Part shown: piece by piece, positions 48,852 through 59,700 of the stretch
How positions within the stretch are numbered: position 1 is the first letter of the stretch
Layout: the number at the start of each line of letters is the position of its first letter
Assembly: GCA_027922465.2 (NCBI GenBank)
Contig: BQMF02000285.1
Span: 496,001 to 560,000 of the forward strand
Length of the DNA: 64,000 nt
Direction of reading: 5' to 3'
DNA from: Turritopsis dohrnii
Lineage: Eukaryota; Cnidaria; Hydrozoa; Anthoathecata; Oceaniidae
Program-made: the position numbers and the translations under genes
Notes under the pieces: generated by a model
Seen by the model: only the letters and a program-made list of their open reading frames with translations
Told to the model about the DNA's origin: nothing
The model's database searches: none

Positions 48852-49697
48852 TCAGTCCCCCTCTACTTTTGGAAATGGCTTCAAATTCTTATTTTGAAGG
48901 CATCTAATCAAATGTCGTCGCATTTCTTTTACGTTGAAGGTCGCTTCCATTGGTGACTTCCCATCAAGAATTTCAGCAGCATATGCTATCGCGAAGAGGC
49001 CACAGTTGAACCCATCAAATTGCTTTTGTACTCTTAAGAAAGTAGGAGGGATTCTTTTTTCAGCAACTACATTTCGATACAACGAATTAACCGATTTCAT
49101 GGACGAACGATTCAAAGAAGATTTTAAACTGTCACAGATCTGGACTCGACCACTTGTGTACACACTCAGGAACCAATGCGAATCTCCATCGTGAAGCAGT
49201 TGGATGTGGTCTTGATGTACTGGCCGAAAAGGCATATCATCTTTTTTGCGTATATTCAGCACAGATTGGTAACTGTCCTGATCACCAAGTGTTTCACAGA
49301 TCAGCTTTTGCGCTGCATCCATAATCCTAGAATTAAGCCACGCTGTTCTGGATTTTAAAATTTCAAAATCTTCATTCTTCAAAATATACAACTCATTACG
49401 AATCCAGAATTCCTCTCTTTTGATAGGTTCATCATCGGTAACAATCACTGTATTATCGGGACTGACTTTCCAATTTTTCCAATATACTTTATGAATCCGA
49501 TACCACGAGTTTTCCTCGGGTTCCAAAACCAACCAAGACGATTTCCACTTCTTGCTACCAACAATTTCTGAGATGCAGAGTGAAACACTAGAAAACGATC
49601 CAAAATATTTGATGATCTTTCTAGCAGATACTTTAATCTTTCCATTATACCTACTAAGTCCATCATACTCTTTTTTTATTGAAGTTGATGTGCACAC
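48852..49697 (-). CDS. Ulp1/C48-type cysteine protease domain of the Ginger element
   Basis: A 281-residue frame, open from 49697. Residues about 160-260 carry the Ulp1/SENP-like catalytic set: H174 (SHWFLSV), D189 (QICDSL), Q224/Q226 (VQKQF) and C232 (GFNCGLF). The first 140 residues are Trp- and Lys-rich and continue naturally from the F-box-like region of the upstream frame, whose last residues overlap this one. The ATG at its start is therefore probably not the true beginning. Ulp1-family enzymes cleave SUMO or ubiquitin-like modifiers; such domains are known as accessory parts of some Ginger proteins. The target here is unknown. It ends FPKVEGD before a TGA stop. Confidence 0.85.
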   Translation of the reverse strand: MCTSTSIKKEYDGLSRYNGKIKVSARKIIKYFGSFSSVSLCISEIVGSKKWKSSWLVLEPEENSWYRIHKVYWKNWKVSPDNTVIVTDDEPIKREEFWIRNELYILKNEDFEILKSRTAWLNSRIMDAAQKLICETLGDQDSYQSVLNIRKKDDMPFRPVHQDHIQLLHDGDSHWFLSVYTSGRVQICDSLKSSLNRSSMKSVNSLYRNVVAEKRIPPTFLRVQKQFDGFNCGLFAIAYAAEILDGKSPMEATFNVKEMRRHLIRCLQNKNLKPFPKVEGD

Positions 49698-51240
49698 GAG
49701 GAAGTAACTGCTGACTGTTTTTTTGGAGGAGTACTTTGAATATGGAACACGTTAGAAGGAGATGATTAAATGTCGATACGGAATCGTTAGAACTTTGGAC
49801 AGCCTTGAGAAGAATGAGTTCGACAATTTCAGTTGGCAATAGACTGAAACCAATCCTAACGTTGAAAGCAGAAGTGACAGAAGAATCAGCAGGTTCATCA
49901 GCTTTTGAATCTTCTGGAGCAGGAGAATCAGCAGGTGGATAAACTACTGGTTGCAGGTACTTTTTCAGCAGGGAAATATTGTATTTTCGTTTTAGTTTTT
50001 TTCCTGTTTCATTAATCAAAGAGCAACGGTTGTTATCGTGAATCTTATGAATGGTGTAAGGACCCAACCATTTGTGGGTAAACTTACCACCTTTTCTATC
50101 TTCCCGTTTCTGGTTCTTCATAAGAACTTTTTCACCGACTTTGATAAAATTTGGAGCTTGATGACGTCGATTATAATGAAGTTGTTGCCTCCGCTGTGCA
50201 ATCATAATATTTTCGCCAGCTTTTTGATGAACCTCATTCCTAATAGTGATTGTACTGGAAAGGACCGAATCAAAGGTTTGTCGATCAAACGGCTCTTCAG
50301 CAATATGCTCACCAACCAAATTATACTTGATGTCGATTGGTAAGATCGGTTCACGGTTGTAAAGAAGGAAAAACGGAGAGTATTTTGTTGATGCATGCCT
50401 ACTTACTCGATGAGCAAATAATACTCCCTCGATCATAGTCGGCCAAGTGTCTGGATTAGCATCCAGGACTTTCACTAAAGAGTCCTTTATTGTCCTATTC
50501 TGTCTCTCTACCAAACCATTAGACTGAGGATGATAGGCTGACGTTACACGCTGCTCTGTGCCAGTGAGGCGGTGAAGCTCCTCGCTGACTTCATTTACAA
50601 ACTCCCTCCCCTGGTCATTGATCTGGATCTTGAAACATCCATGACGACAGAGAAGTTCGTACAAGAACTGAGCTACAGTGGAAGCTGTCTTATCTCTAAT
50701 CGGTTTTGCTTCAGACCACTTTGTGAAATAATCAATGAGGACAACCAAGTGCTTGAAACCATTAACTTCGGGAAGGTTGCATATGTCAATCCCGACCTGT
50801 TGCATTACCTCATTCTTGATTGGAATGCTGTGAAGTTCGGTCGACACAACCTTTAATGTGCTTTGTTTCTGACACTGGTCACATTTTTTAATAAAGACAT
50901 CAACATCAGCCATAATGTTGTTCCAGTAAAATCTTGATACGATCTTTTCGTATGTGGCATCTCTCCCACGATGTGAAGCCATTGCTTTTGAGTGGGGATC
51001 GGTTCCAAGTCCTTCATGAATATCTTTGATTATATTAAGTTGTTCATCCTCTGAAATAATGACTGATCTGCTCTTGTAAAACATTTGCCCACCAACCAAA
51101 GTAAATTGTTTTGCCCTTTTCCGAAAGTTTGCTTTTTTTCCTTTGTCATTTTGGAATTCTTTAGGATTTGTACCGTCTTTTAGGTAGATCATAATTTCTA
51201 CGAGATTTACGTGTTTTACCATCTTTACCAGCTTTACCAC
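49663..51240 (-). CDS. Ginger integrase/transposase with C-terminal F-box-like motif
   Basis: A 525-residue ORF. Residues 75-123 form the HHCC zinc-binding domain (H75 or nearby, H90 in ASHRGRDATYEK, C120 and C123 in CDQC). The rve integrase core has the catalytic triad D152 (GIDICN), D209 (NDQGREF) and E245 (GLVERQN), with the canonical 35-residue spacing. A GPY/F-type module follows at about 388-430 (KWLGPYTIHKI..NISLLKKYL). After a Pro/Ala-rich linker, residues 466-505 (LLPTEIVELILLKAV..LLLTCSIFKVLL) resemble an F-box. This is the cut-and-paste transposase of Ginger, related to gypsy integrases and to host KRBA2-type proteins. The frame ends 35 bp inside the start of the protease frame at an A7 run (T7 at 49671-49677), so the two were probably one protein or are linked by frameshift. 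Confidence 0.9.
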   Translation of the reverse strand: MVKLVKMVKHVNLVEIMIYLKDGTNPKEFQNDKGKKANFRKRAKQFTLVGGQMFYKSRSVIISEDEQLNIIKDIHEGLGTDPHSKAMASHRGRDATYEKIVSRFYWNNIMADVDVFIKKCDQCQKQSTLKVVSTELHSIPIKNEVMQQVGIDICNLPEVNGFKHLVVLIDYFTKWSEAKPIRDKTASTVAQFLYELLCRHGCFKIQINDQGREFVNEVSEELHRLTGTEQRVTSAYHPQSNGLVERQNRTIKDSLVKVLDANPDTWPTMIEGVLFAHRVSRHASTKYSPFFLLYNREPILPIDIKYNLVGEHIAEEPFDRQTFDSVLSSTITIRNEVHQKAGENIMIAQRRQQLHYNRRHQAPNFIKVGEKVLMKNQKREDRKGGKFTHKWLGPYTIHKIHDNNRCSLINETGKKLKRKYNISLLKKYLQPVVYPPADSPAPEDSKADEPADSSVTSAFNVRIGFSLLPTEIVELILLKAVQSSNDSVSTFNHLLLTCSIFKVLLQKNSQQLLPRVHINFNKKRV

Positions 51241-51781
51241 CGCATCAAAAATATGACAACAAACGAAGTAGAATTTCTTTCATATCATTCTACATTCCAC
51301 GTGTTCACATTTTGATTCCTCAATGCAATAGCTTCATTAGATTTTTTCAAGGGAGTACTTTTTTCCTAGTAAAAAAATACTCCCCATCTCAGAAAAATGG
51401 AATATGTTATCACAGGGGAGTACTTATTTCCTAAGGGAGTACTTATTCCCTAGTAAATAAGTACTCAGGGAGTACTTATTTCCTAGTAAATAAGTACTGG
51501 GGGAGTACTTTTTTGCGGGGAGTACTTATTTATACACCGGGACGAGACAGCAATTGCATTTAAAACATTATAAAACGTCCCGGGACAGTGTGTTTATATG
51601 ATGAAAAACATCCCGGTTTGAGAAAGCGAGATCTCACCGGGACGGGACGTTTTTTGTCCCGGGATAGTTTTTTCATATAAACACGAGATTTTTTATGAAA
51701 ACTTCAGTGGAGGTGGGATCCCGTTTTTCGTCCCGTCCCGGCAAACGTCCTGGTGCCGCCTCTCATAGAAACTGCCCCTAA

Positions 51782-51960
51782 TAATAGTGTACTATATAGT
51801 CTACTTTGTGTACATAATTTAATTATAATATATTATAATAATTATATTATTATAATATTAAATAATAATAATATATATAATATATAATATATATATATAT
51901 ATAATATATATATTATATATATTATAATAATAAAATAATAAAGAAATCTAAATAAACTAA
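51782..51960. repeat. ATAATATATA low-complexity tract
   Basis: About 180 bp of alternating TATAATA / ATATAT sequence directly right of the third-layer element. It has strong self-complementarity and no coding potential. It separates the third layer from the right arm of the second layer. Confidence 0.7.
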
Positions 51961-52590
51961 AATAATAAATCCCCAAATCCCCCGATGAATATTGCAAATA
52001 ATTCCAACATCTGTGCTCCTACAGTAAATTGCGACGTCAGTTTGGGGTTGCTTCTTCATAAAATGCCTGTTTGAAAAAAATTCTCCGAGGGCATTACAAA
52101 GTAGAAAATCTGGTTATTACAAAGTGGGACAGCTTTTTGGTATTACAAAGTGGGACAATCTTTATTACAAAGTGGGACAGCTTTTTTACTACAAATAGGG
52201 ACGATTTTTATTTAAAACGGGAAAGGTATTACAAAGTGGGACAATTTTATTACAAATCGGGACAGGTATTACAAAGTGGGACGACTATTACAAAGTGGAC
52301 TTTAACATAGGCAAATGTATTAAATAAATATGTTAAGAAGTTTATCATTAGAAATGGAATTTTGTAGTTATTCATTTAGTTTCTTTTTAATTTTCTTCAA
52401 AATTGTGAGTGTCCGCTATCAACAGGCAATTTTCTATGAAAATGTTCACGCGGTTCCAAAAAACAGTGTCCGCCATAACAAGTGTCCGCTATAAAACGTC
52501 CGCTATATAGAGGTTTTTCTATAAGAGTGATTCAGCCAGTTCCTGAAAAAAGTGTCCGGTGTAACAAGGTGTCCGCTATATATCATGTCC

Positions 52591-55500
52591 ACTTTTGACA
52601 TCTTGAGAGCTTTTGTTCTTGCGATTGGTTCACACTGTGATGCGATCTCTCATCGCAATCAATGACTTCTTATTCAACGCGTTCAAGTGTGATCGTTACG
52701 AACTTGTTGACACAGTGAAGTGAGCAACTTGAAGTAATAAACTACCTTATTTTAGTCACCTCGTCAAAATTTAGTCGCTTAGGGCCGATTAATAATTAAG
52801 GCCGACTAAGTTTTGGCCGGTAAGGTTTTTCTCCAAAACCTTTTGGGTTTTACTTATTAAAATATCACAAAATGGGAAGAAAACTTTATCAACATTGATG
52901 AAGCAAAGCTTCCCACAACAAAATCAATGTCGAATTTAAACTGAGCGATTCTTGACTACACGAAACTCGATGTATATGTGTTTGATGGATATGATCCACA
53001 AAACAGAAAATACGTACCGGTCTAACATTAGACTTCAAACAAGTCTATCGTAATTCCTCAATTCCCAGGTATATGATTTTCATTTTATGCATTTCAGTAT
53101 GTTTGAACTGAGAACTCACAGTGAACAATATGGAACTTTTGATTTAGCCTAAAAACTTTCAGCAATCTTATTGTATACCAAGCTGGCTCAGCAATCTTAT
53201 TGTATACCAAGCTGGCTCACGATACTACGAATATGGCATGAATGTAACCATACCAACCGGCGATTAACGTTAACATTTCAATACTAGTATTTCAGGTGTA
53301 TTTATCTATTTTTATATCGTTGATTGACCATTCCTCCTTTACTAGAAGTCACAACCCATTTTTAACAACTTTTATAATTTTCGTAAGGTTTTCTTCCACC
53401 CTCACTGCCCCTCCTACACCCAATAGACGCCCTCTCAAACACACAAAAAAAACTTGCATTCCTTCAGATACCTTATAAATTCTGACAAGTAACAATTCGA
53501 ATGCAGGAAGAGCGTTCGATAATGTTAGAGCTAATAAAAGCAACTTCATTCCCAGTCACATTTTTCCTTACAAAATAATGTTTCTCCAAAGTACCATCAC
53601 GTTTTGAGAATGATACAAACATAAATATCATCAACTAAGGTAAGGTCTGCAGATTCATTGTATTGGGAAGATGAAGATGCCGTTAGGATTGACTGAATTC
53701 TTACAACCTGATTATGCCACTACAACCTCCAACCCAGACTTCCTTGTCTTTTCGATATAACGGTCGGTCACCTGTATGCGACGACTCAGGCTGCTTCAAC
53801 GTTCTATTAATCGTTATAATCGATATTATTATAGAATATCAAGAAACCTTGGAACCTGTTTGTTAAAGCTAATTTTTCTAATTGTTTCGGCGTGATTAGT
53901 TCCTTGATTATGACGGACTCTTTTTGGTAAAGGGCTATGTATAGTGGCAGCGCTGTCATAAAGTTAACATGTTCGCTTGTAGGAGTCAATAATAACGAGT
54001 CAATACTTCAACTGCCAATTCTAAAATATCTTATCTTGTGCCTCGACAGAATGGATTTCTTGATGACTTTAATTATGCGGAAAATTGTAAAGTAGTTTGA
54101 ACTAATCAGGTTGCTTCAAAATATTTTCTTTACTAGTGTTGACCCGGCACTACTTCACAATCACAAGAGATCTGGAAACCCAGGGTCTCTTACCTTTTTC
54201 GATGTCACGAATGATGATGCACCTTCGATGGTGGTGTGCGGAAAGCTTATAACAAGCACCGTGGTTTGTTCTATTCGATTAAAACTTCGTTTTCAGCATT
54301 AATATCGCCTGGGAACAAGGTTGGTTTATCATTCAAACAGAGAGAAATCTTAAGAACCAAAGCCTGGATTATGGGTTAATATAATTCAATTTTCGATTGT
54401 TAAGCTTTTAGTTTTGACAGATTAAAACAGCTAATGAGATTTTCAAATAAAAAGCTATGATTATAATTCGTTATGCTTGCTAACAAAAGTTTGACTTGCA
54501 TCAACCAACCGCGTGCTCAGAGCCTCTGGACTTCTCCCTATGCAGACCGTAACGATTGTTAAAAGCCCTGAGAGAAAGGTTGGTCTCTGACTCTTTATTA
54601 TTTGATATTTTTTCAGAGTCCAATAAAAGTGTTGGAGATGTGTCTAGAGAGAAAGTTTGGTTTATCTAGACGATTATTACTTTTGTCTATTAATTGGGGA
54701 AAGGCCTGCGTTCGAGATAAAAGTAAAAACAAAAGCTTTAAGCTAAGCAATTAAGGCATTCCAAAAGTGAAAAGACATTTTAAACAAAAAGGAGACTTTT
54801 TTAGCAAGAACAAATTGAGAAATTGCAAGTAAGCGGAACCATTGCATCATCGAATTTTTCGAAACTAGGAAATCAAAACGAGATTTTTACTGCTTTTGTC
54901 GTCCGTTTTGACACCGTCATGCAAATGTTATTTCCTCTCTGTAACCAGGTTTCATTGTTTTACCAGAATCAGCCTTGAAATATTGGAGAGGAGAGACGAT
55001 GTGAGCACACATCCTTAAATAGAAGCAGTTATCTTATGATTGCTACAATGATTTCGTTGAGATGAACTACTCATGGAAAATTAACAGCGGTATTTTTTAT
55101 TCAAATTCAATACAATTCGTGAACAGCTTCATTCAAATGTAGGATAAAGATTATTCTTGGTTATTCCTTCTGAGAAACAAGGATTCTCGCGCTGAGGCAC
55201 AGTTGAAACGTGGAGTTGAATGAATTAACCCATGTGTGGTCGCACAATTCATGACAATTATCTATTCGATCCTTGTATTTTCGTCTTAGCGCTACTCACC
55301 ACTAATAATCTGAGAAGACCTTCTAATTCCTGTCTTTCACATGCTGAAATAATTCCGAGTAGCGATGATCTGAGATGACATGTATGTAGTCAATGAACCG
55401 TCACGTCTTTTGTCACATCTATAAACTGGAGTGGTAACATAGATATGTTCAGTGGTTAAAAACCCCAGTTTCAAAGTATTCATTAAAATAATCTTTAACA

Positions 55501-56128
55501 GTGACTAATTTGAGAGACGTGACTGGAGATGTCATCATCCCAGACTTATAAGAACTGGTAAAGAGGCCTGGAACGAGCAGCTGACTTATAACAAAATGGC
55601 GCACAAACAAAGGTGAACAAACGATTGGCTCTCTCGTGGGTAAAACGACTATGACTGACATTTGATTTGATGTTTGTCAATCACCCAGGAAACGGTTGAT
55701 TAGTCCTGTGAAGTGAAGAACAAGAGAGAAAAGGAAGACGAAAAACAACCACGTTCTAACGGTTTATATTTTTCGCTAAAACTCCTCCCACGTTGAGAGG
55801 TTTAGTAAACATTATGCCAGATGTGGACAGGCACACTGAATAAATACATAAAAGAAAATGTTTGTTTTTACTTGAGATAATGTGTGCTTAGAAATAAAGC
55901 TTTGAAAGTTTTCAGCTAACGTGGAATAACATGTGGATTTTTTTACATAACTCCTCAAAATTGTTTTTTGTTGTTGTTAAATGGAAAGATCTTTATTTCC
56001 TTTTTTTTTTTTTTACATTTCAATTCTTCAGCTCGAAACTGTGTGTAGCAGAAACAAAAGCATAACTGATTCCAGACATCATCCTGCTTTCTCAGTATTA
56101 ATATGGTGATTCCCATTTGTTATTTATC
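52591..56128. other. Intergenic right of the transposon nest
   Basis: It holds a GCCGACTAA-type block (52750-52830), a 29-bp tandem duplication (53161-53218), and relics of the CAACCTC hairpin family (53721-53770; right half at 54308-54325, GCCTGGGAACAAGGTTGG). Remaining open frames, including the minus frame 55449-55661, have no domain or splice support. The segment 55970-56128 is the 3' side of the zinc-finger gene. Confidence 0.5.
53161..53218. repeat. 29-bp tandem duplication
   Basis: CAGCAATCTTATTGTATACC followed by AAGCTGGCT occurs twice head to tail with no mismatch, so the duplication is recent. Confidence 0.85.
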
Positions 56129-56715
56129 TCATTTGTTTGGTATTGTAATGGTGATTCCCATATTATTTTCTTTCAGATGTCTCTGTTGATGCCTCCTCAC
56201 ATCAACTTTTCTGTAAAACGCATGTCCACATATGTTACACGAAAATGGTCTCACACCGCTATGTCGCCTCATGTGAGTCAACATATTCGATGACTGCGAG
56301 AACACCTTTTTGCATTCTGGGCATTCGTGAGGCTTCTTGCCGCTGTGCATCAGTGAATGTTTTTTTAAGTCTGACCTCCTCAAGAATTCCTTCTTACACA
56401 CTGTGCAAGTGAACGGCTTAATGTTCAAGTGAATTAATTTGTGTGTGGATAAACTTGATCGTCGTTTAAAAAATTTACCACAGATTAAGCATTCAAACTT
56501 TTTGGGTTGATCACTTTTACGACCTGCTTCTAAGTTCATCTCGTAACTTGACGTACTTGACGTCAATTCGCTACTGCCGTCAAATCCTGAGTCGTTGCTG
56601 TCAGAGTCGTCATCTTCGTCGTCTTCGTCGTCATTATTGACGTCAGTTGACGGTTTTTTCTGTTGCTTCTTCTTGAAGGCGTGCAATGTGTCGGCTGGGA
56701 GTTTTGATGAAAGCT
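56129..56715 (-). CDS. Gfi1-like C2H2 zinc-finger factor, last exon
   Basis: This exon encodes the C-terminal part of a nuclear transcription factor. An acceptor (TTTTCTTTTACAG on the minus strand, at 56716) opens the frame upstream of the first ATG (56686), so 5' exons are missing from this annotation. An acidic region (NNDDEDDEDDDSDSND) and a Ser/Thr-rich stretch precede four fingers. Counted from the ATG they span about residues 65-86, 94-114, 122-142 and 150-170, with TGEKP-like linkers altered to LNIKP, SGKKP and SGVRP. Finger sequences FKRRSSLSTHKLIH, FLRRSDLKKH, FSQSSNMLTHMRRH and FYRKVDVRRHQQRH match the last four of the six fingers of Gfi1/Gfi1b. The N-terminal SNAG repressor motif of that family was not found between 56716 and the next gene. 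Confidence 0.85.
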
Positions 56716-59700
56716 CTGTAAAAGAAAATTAGACGGATTACCAAAAAAATAAAAGGAATTATAAACAGGAAAATATCATGTTGGAGGAGAGTGTTTATCG
56801 CTCTATCGACATATTTGATCGCTCTATCGACATATTTTTATAACTCCACACATCTTCAATAGATTGTTGCTGATAAGAAAATGTATGAAAACATAAGCAT
56901 ATATCAAAAGATTAAAATCGCAAATAAAGGTTTATGAGTAATAAGAAAGGGCGAAACAGCTTGTGCTTATGGAAGTATCGAATTACGAACCTAAGAATGT
57001 AAAAGGAAATCTGTCCATAAACAAAGCTGGTCAGGGTCCTCTGTTTACTAAAATTGATTGAAACACAGCTGATGTACTATGGTTGAACAAAAACATATAT
57101 CCGTTTCTCGTAGTTTTCTTTGCACAAGAAAAAAAAAATGGGCAGCATTAAAGTTTGACGAAAGATATTCGTCCATGACGAATTGATCTCAGCGGATGTT
57201 TGGATAACAACATCATGCAAATTCCGATTACAAACAAGGATGTCGCTATAAGATATGTGCCTAGGCCATCAGTCTATTTGGTCCGTTACTTTTACGCTGA
57301 CTCAGCACTTATTGTAAATTCCAAATGAGACTTTTTTGTTTTTCGGATTAAATTCCGTTAAAACATTGTAACGCGATTCATGTCTTCTTTCACCCTTTTA
57401 ATTAACAAGATAGGAGAGAATTTAATACTCCATACGAGCTCTTAACAATGTCTTTGTGGTAAAAAATAACAAAAATATGTTGTGAACTTTAAAGTTTCCC
57501 TGTTGAAACTCAAATCATAATATTGTTTGGAAGCGTGACTAAGAAAATAAAAACTTTAACATAAAGAGTGAGAGAAAAAATATTTATAAGAGAAATCAGA
57601 GAAGAAAAAAAACTTAGAACTTAAAACAAAACAAATCAGTGCAAGTTTTTGAGTAATCAGTAAACCTTCCTTTGTTCCTTTTCATTTTTTACGTGATTCT
57701 TTTTAAATCCATTATGAAATCATATTTTTAGGAAGAACATCATTGAAAGAGGGACGAAAGAACGTTTTTGTAATCTCATACATAATTGTTTTTCTATATT
57801 TTTCTATTGTGTATAAACATTTTAATAGAAATTTTTGCAGATTGATTTCATTCTTAAAAGATGTTCCGTATATTCTTTAGTTTCTGTGTGCAATTTTGTT
57901 TTCGACAAAAGAAATATAAAAGATTGCACCGTCTAAATCTCAAATGTAAACATATGTACACATAAGAAGAAAAAAAAAACCAGCTAAAAATAAATTCCAG
58001 TTATAGGAATATTTTAAGGTGTCCACAAATCAGCGAAATGAAATTTAAAAAACACATAATTTATACTCAAAAAATTATACTCATTCGATACATAAAGTTC
58101 ACACAGAATAAGTACAAACCTTGGACAAAAAAGAGGAAGTTTGTTGCGTCTTCTATTATTTTTTTTTCTTCTACATCCATCACCAATTTTCAAACAAAAC
58201 TAAACAAAAAAAATTTCTTTCACGTTGACTTCACCTTGTTGATTTCACTCTAGAAAAAGACAGTATATGCATTACACGTTCAAATATTTTAAAATAACAA
58301 GAAATATAGTAGTAAAAAAACAAAAGTTTTTTAACAAAATGTTTTAAACTCGATCATAACTGCGATTTGTCTCGAAGTTTGGTTTTTCAGTTGAAACCAC
58401 GTAAAGCTTATCAAGTTAAAGCCTTAATAACCGTGACACTGAGCATAAACAACACAAGGCTATTGTATGTACCATAGTCTTTAATTATCAATCAATAGCT
58501 TCCTTAGACGAAAAATAAAAAGTCGAAATCATAATTAAGAGCATCGCATAAAAAACAAGGCCTTTTCTAAGTAAACAAAACAAAACACTCGTTAGTCAAG
58601 GTATATTAAAGTCTTTAATCAGTAGCACAATAAAAAAAAGTTCATTTATTAATTAATGACAATTCAACTTCGTACATATCGTTACGTCACAAATAATTTG
58701 CAAGCAATTTCCATTGTTATATTATATAAATTTACTTAGATGATATAGATTTATAAATTTTCATATTTTCATCTTGAGTTGCCGCGATTACTTATTTTCT
58801 TTTGCGCATGTAAAGATTATATATCAGGAAAAAAAGAAAATGAAACACGTGGGACCTGTCGATAAAAAGAAAGACTGGGAACTAATTTAATCTTTCTTTC
58901 AACAGACTGGTGGCGGAATATTTAAATCTGTCGTAGGGTTGAACACGTGAAAAAGTAGATTTCAGTGGTATTGAGGCATACTTTTTAGTTTCATGTTTAC
59001 ATTTTTAGGGTAGTGAGTGTGGCCAACATGTTATTATTTCTGACCGTACGAGAACACTGGCCAGCATCATGTTTAAAGATTTTTTTGTTATTTTTTCACC
59101 AAATGACAAAATCCTACATTTCTTTCAAAATATATTGAAGCACATAGATGCTGACTCGTCTTCCGCAACGTAGAACTTAGTGGTAAAATAAACTCATATC
59201 CGATTGTTGATGACTTGACAATAATGTTTCTGCCCGGGATTTTTGCAAGCACCGAGAAAAACACGTCAGATGCATGTTTTTCTCGATAATAGGAATTCAA
59301 ATTTGCTTTCTTTCTCACAAAGTCAAAATTCCGTTATTTTCAAAACTCAGTAAAAGATGACTTTCACTGTGGACAAACATTCAGAGAAACACCCTATTCA
59401 GACAAAAAATAAACAATAAACTTGGAACTCAATATAGATGATTCCGTAGAAAGAAACAATTTGTATAGACGTCAGGTCATCATCAAAGAAGATCAAGAAG
59501 CTGGGTCGAAGGTTGTTATGAAGCTTACTGTCAAACAAAAGGATTGCGAACGTCGATTTCCTCGATAAGAATGTCAAACCATCATAATTCAATTGTGGTA
59601 ACACACTTTCATAAGCTGATAGAAAAAATGATGATAATTTGGCTCTTTGTAAATATAATGAAAGAAAAATGTTGAAAGATGATAAAATAAATACTGTTAC

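Larger units (their letters stand above)
48035..51536 (-). mobile_element. Core layer: Ginger DNA transposon, near-intact
   Basis: A 3502-bp element with TGT..ACA termini (TGTCGCAG.. left, ..TTTATACA right) and CCGG flanking both ends (48031-48034 and 51537-51540) as a 4-bp target duplication. Both subterminal regions (48050-48195 and 51350-51530) carry repeated AAGTACTCCCC and ATTTCCTAGTAAATA motifs in opposite orientation, likely transposase-binding sites. It encodes, on the minus strand, an integrase-type transposase with an F-box-like segment (49663-51240) and an Ulp1 protease (48852-49697). Intact catalytic residues and a clean target duplication point to a young insertion. Confidence 0.88.
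47935..51778. mobile_element. Third layer: Harbinger-like element with TAA duplication
   Basis: The left end GGGGCTGTTTATATGAGAGG is mirrored by CCTCTCATAGAAACTGCCCC (with small changes) at the right, followed inward by GACGGGACG and CGTCCCGTCCC blocks. TAA is directly outside both ends (47932-47934 and 51779-51781), a 3-bp duplication typical of PIF/Harbinger. Excluding the inner insertion it is about 340 bp and non-coding. Confidence 0.8.
47552..52307. mobile_element. Second layer: TGT..ACA element with CCCACTTTGTAAT repeats
   Basis: The ends are TGTTAAAACCCACTTTGTAATA and, inverted, TATTACAAAGTGGACTTTAACA. The first about 210 bp on the left and 240 bp on the right hold roughly ten copies each of a 12-20-bp motif (GTCCCACTTTGTAATA and CCCGTTTTGTAAT), facing inward in opposite orientation. 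TAAG (47548-47551) and TAGG (52308-52311) are a probable 4-bp target duplication with one change. Its own non-repeat sequence is short and non-coding. TGT termini and 4-bp duplication resemble Ginger. Confidence 0.75.
46480..52590 (-). mobile_element. Tigger/pogo-like element, outer layer of a nest, decayed
   Basis: The left end is TA followed by CAGTCAAACCTGTCTATAACGG, the usual terminus of Tigger-type elements, with GTGTCCGCTATATACAGGTTT just inside. The right flank (52410-52590) has several facing GTGTCCGCTATA and TAGAGGTTT copies, but its exact end is blurred. Between the left end and 47551, minus-strand pieces of a DDE transposase C-terminus survive: VLRAITWLQTAWKSV and TIKNCFKKC near 47125-47036, and FQELLAQICGKTTV near 47000. 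In-frame stops show it is dead. All the other nested elements lie inside it. Confidence 0.65.

Noticed and set aside
48934..49358. Plus-strand frames over the Ulp1 domain
   Set aside because: They are antisense shadows of the protease ORF, whose active-site pattern is on the minus strand.
50038..50856. Plus-strand frames over the integrase
   Set aside because: Antisense to the catalytic integrase frame; no domain.
52071..52310. Plus-strand frame with TKWDSF repeats
   Set aside because: Same cause as above, in the right arm of the second-layer element.
55449..55661. 70-residue minus-strand frame as upstream exon of the Gfi1-like gene
   Set aside because: It lies downstream (3') of the zinc-finger exon on that strand and has no domain.
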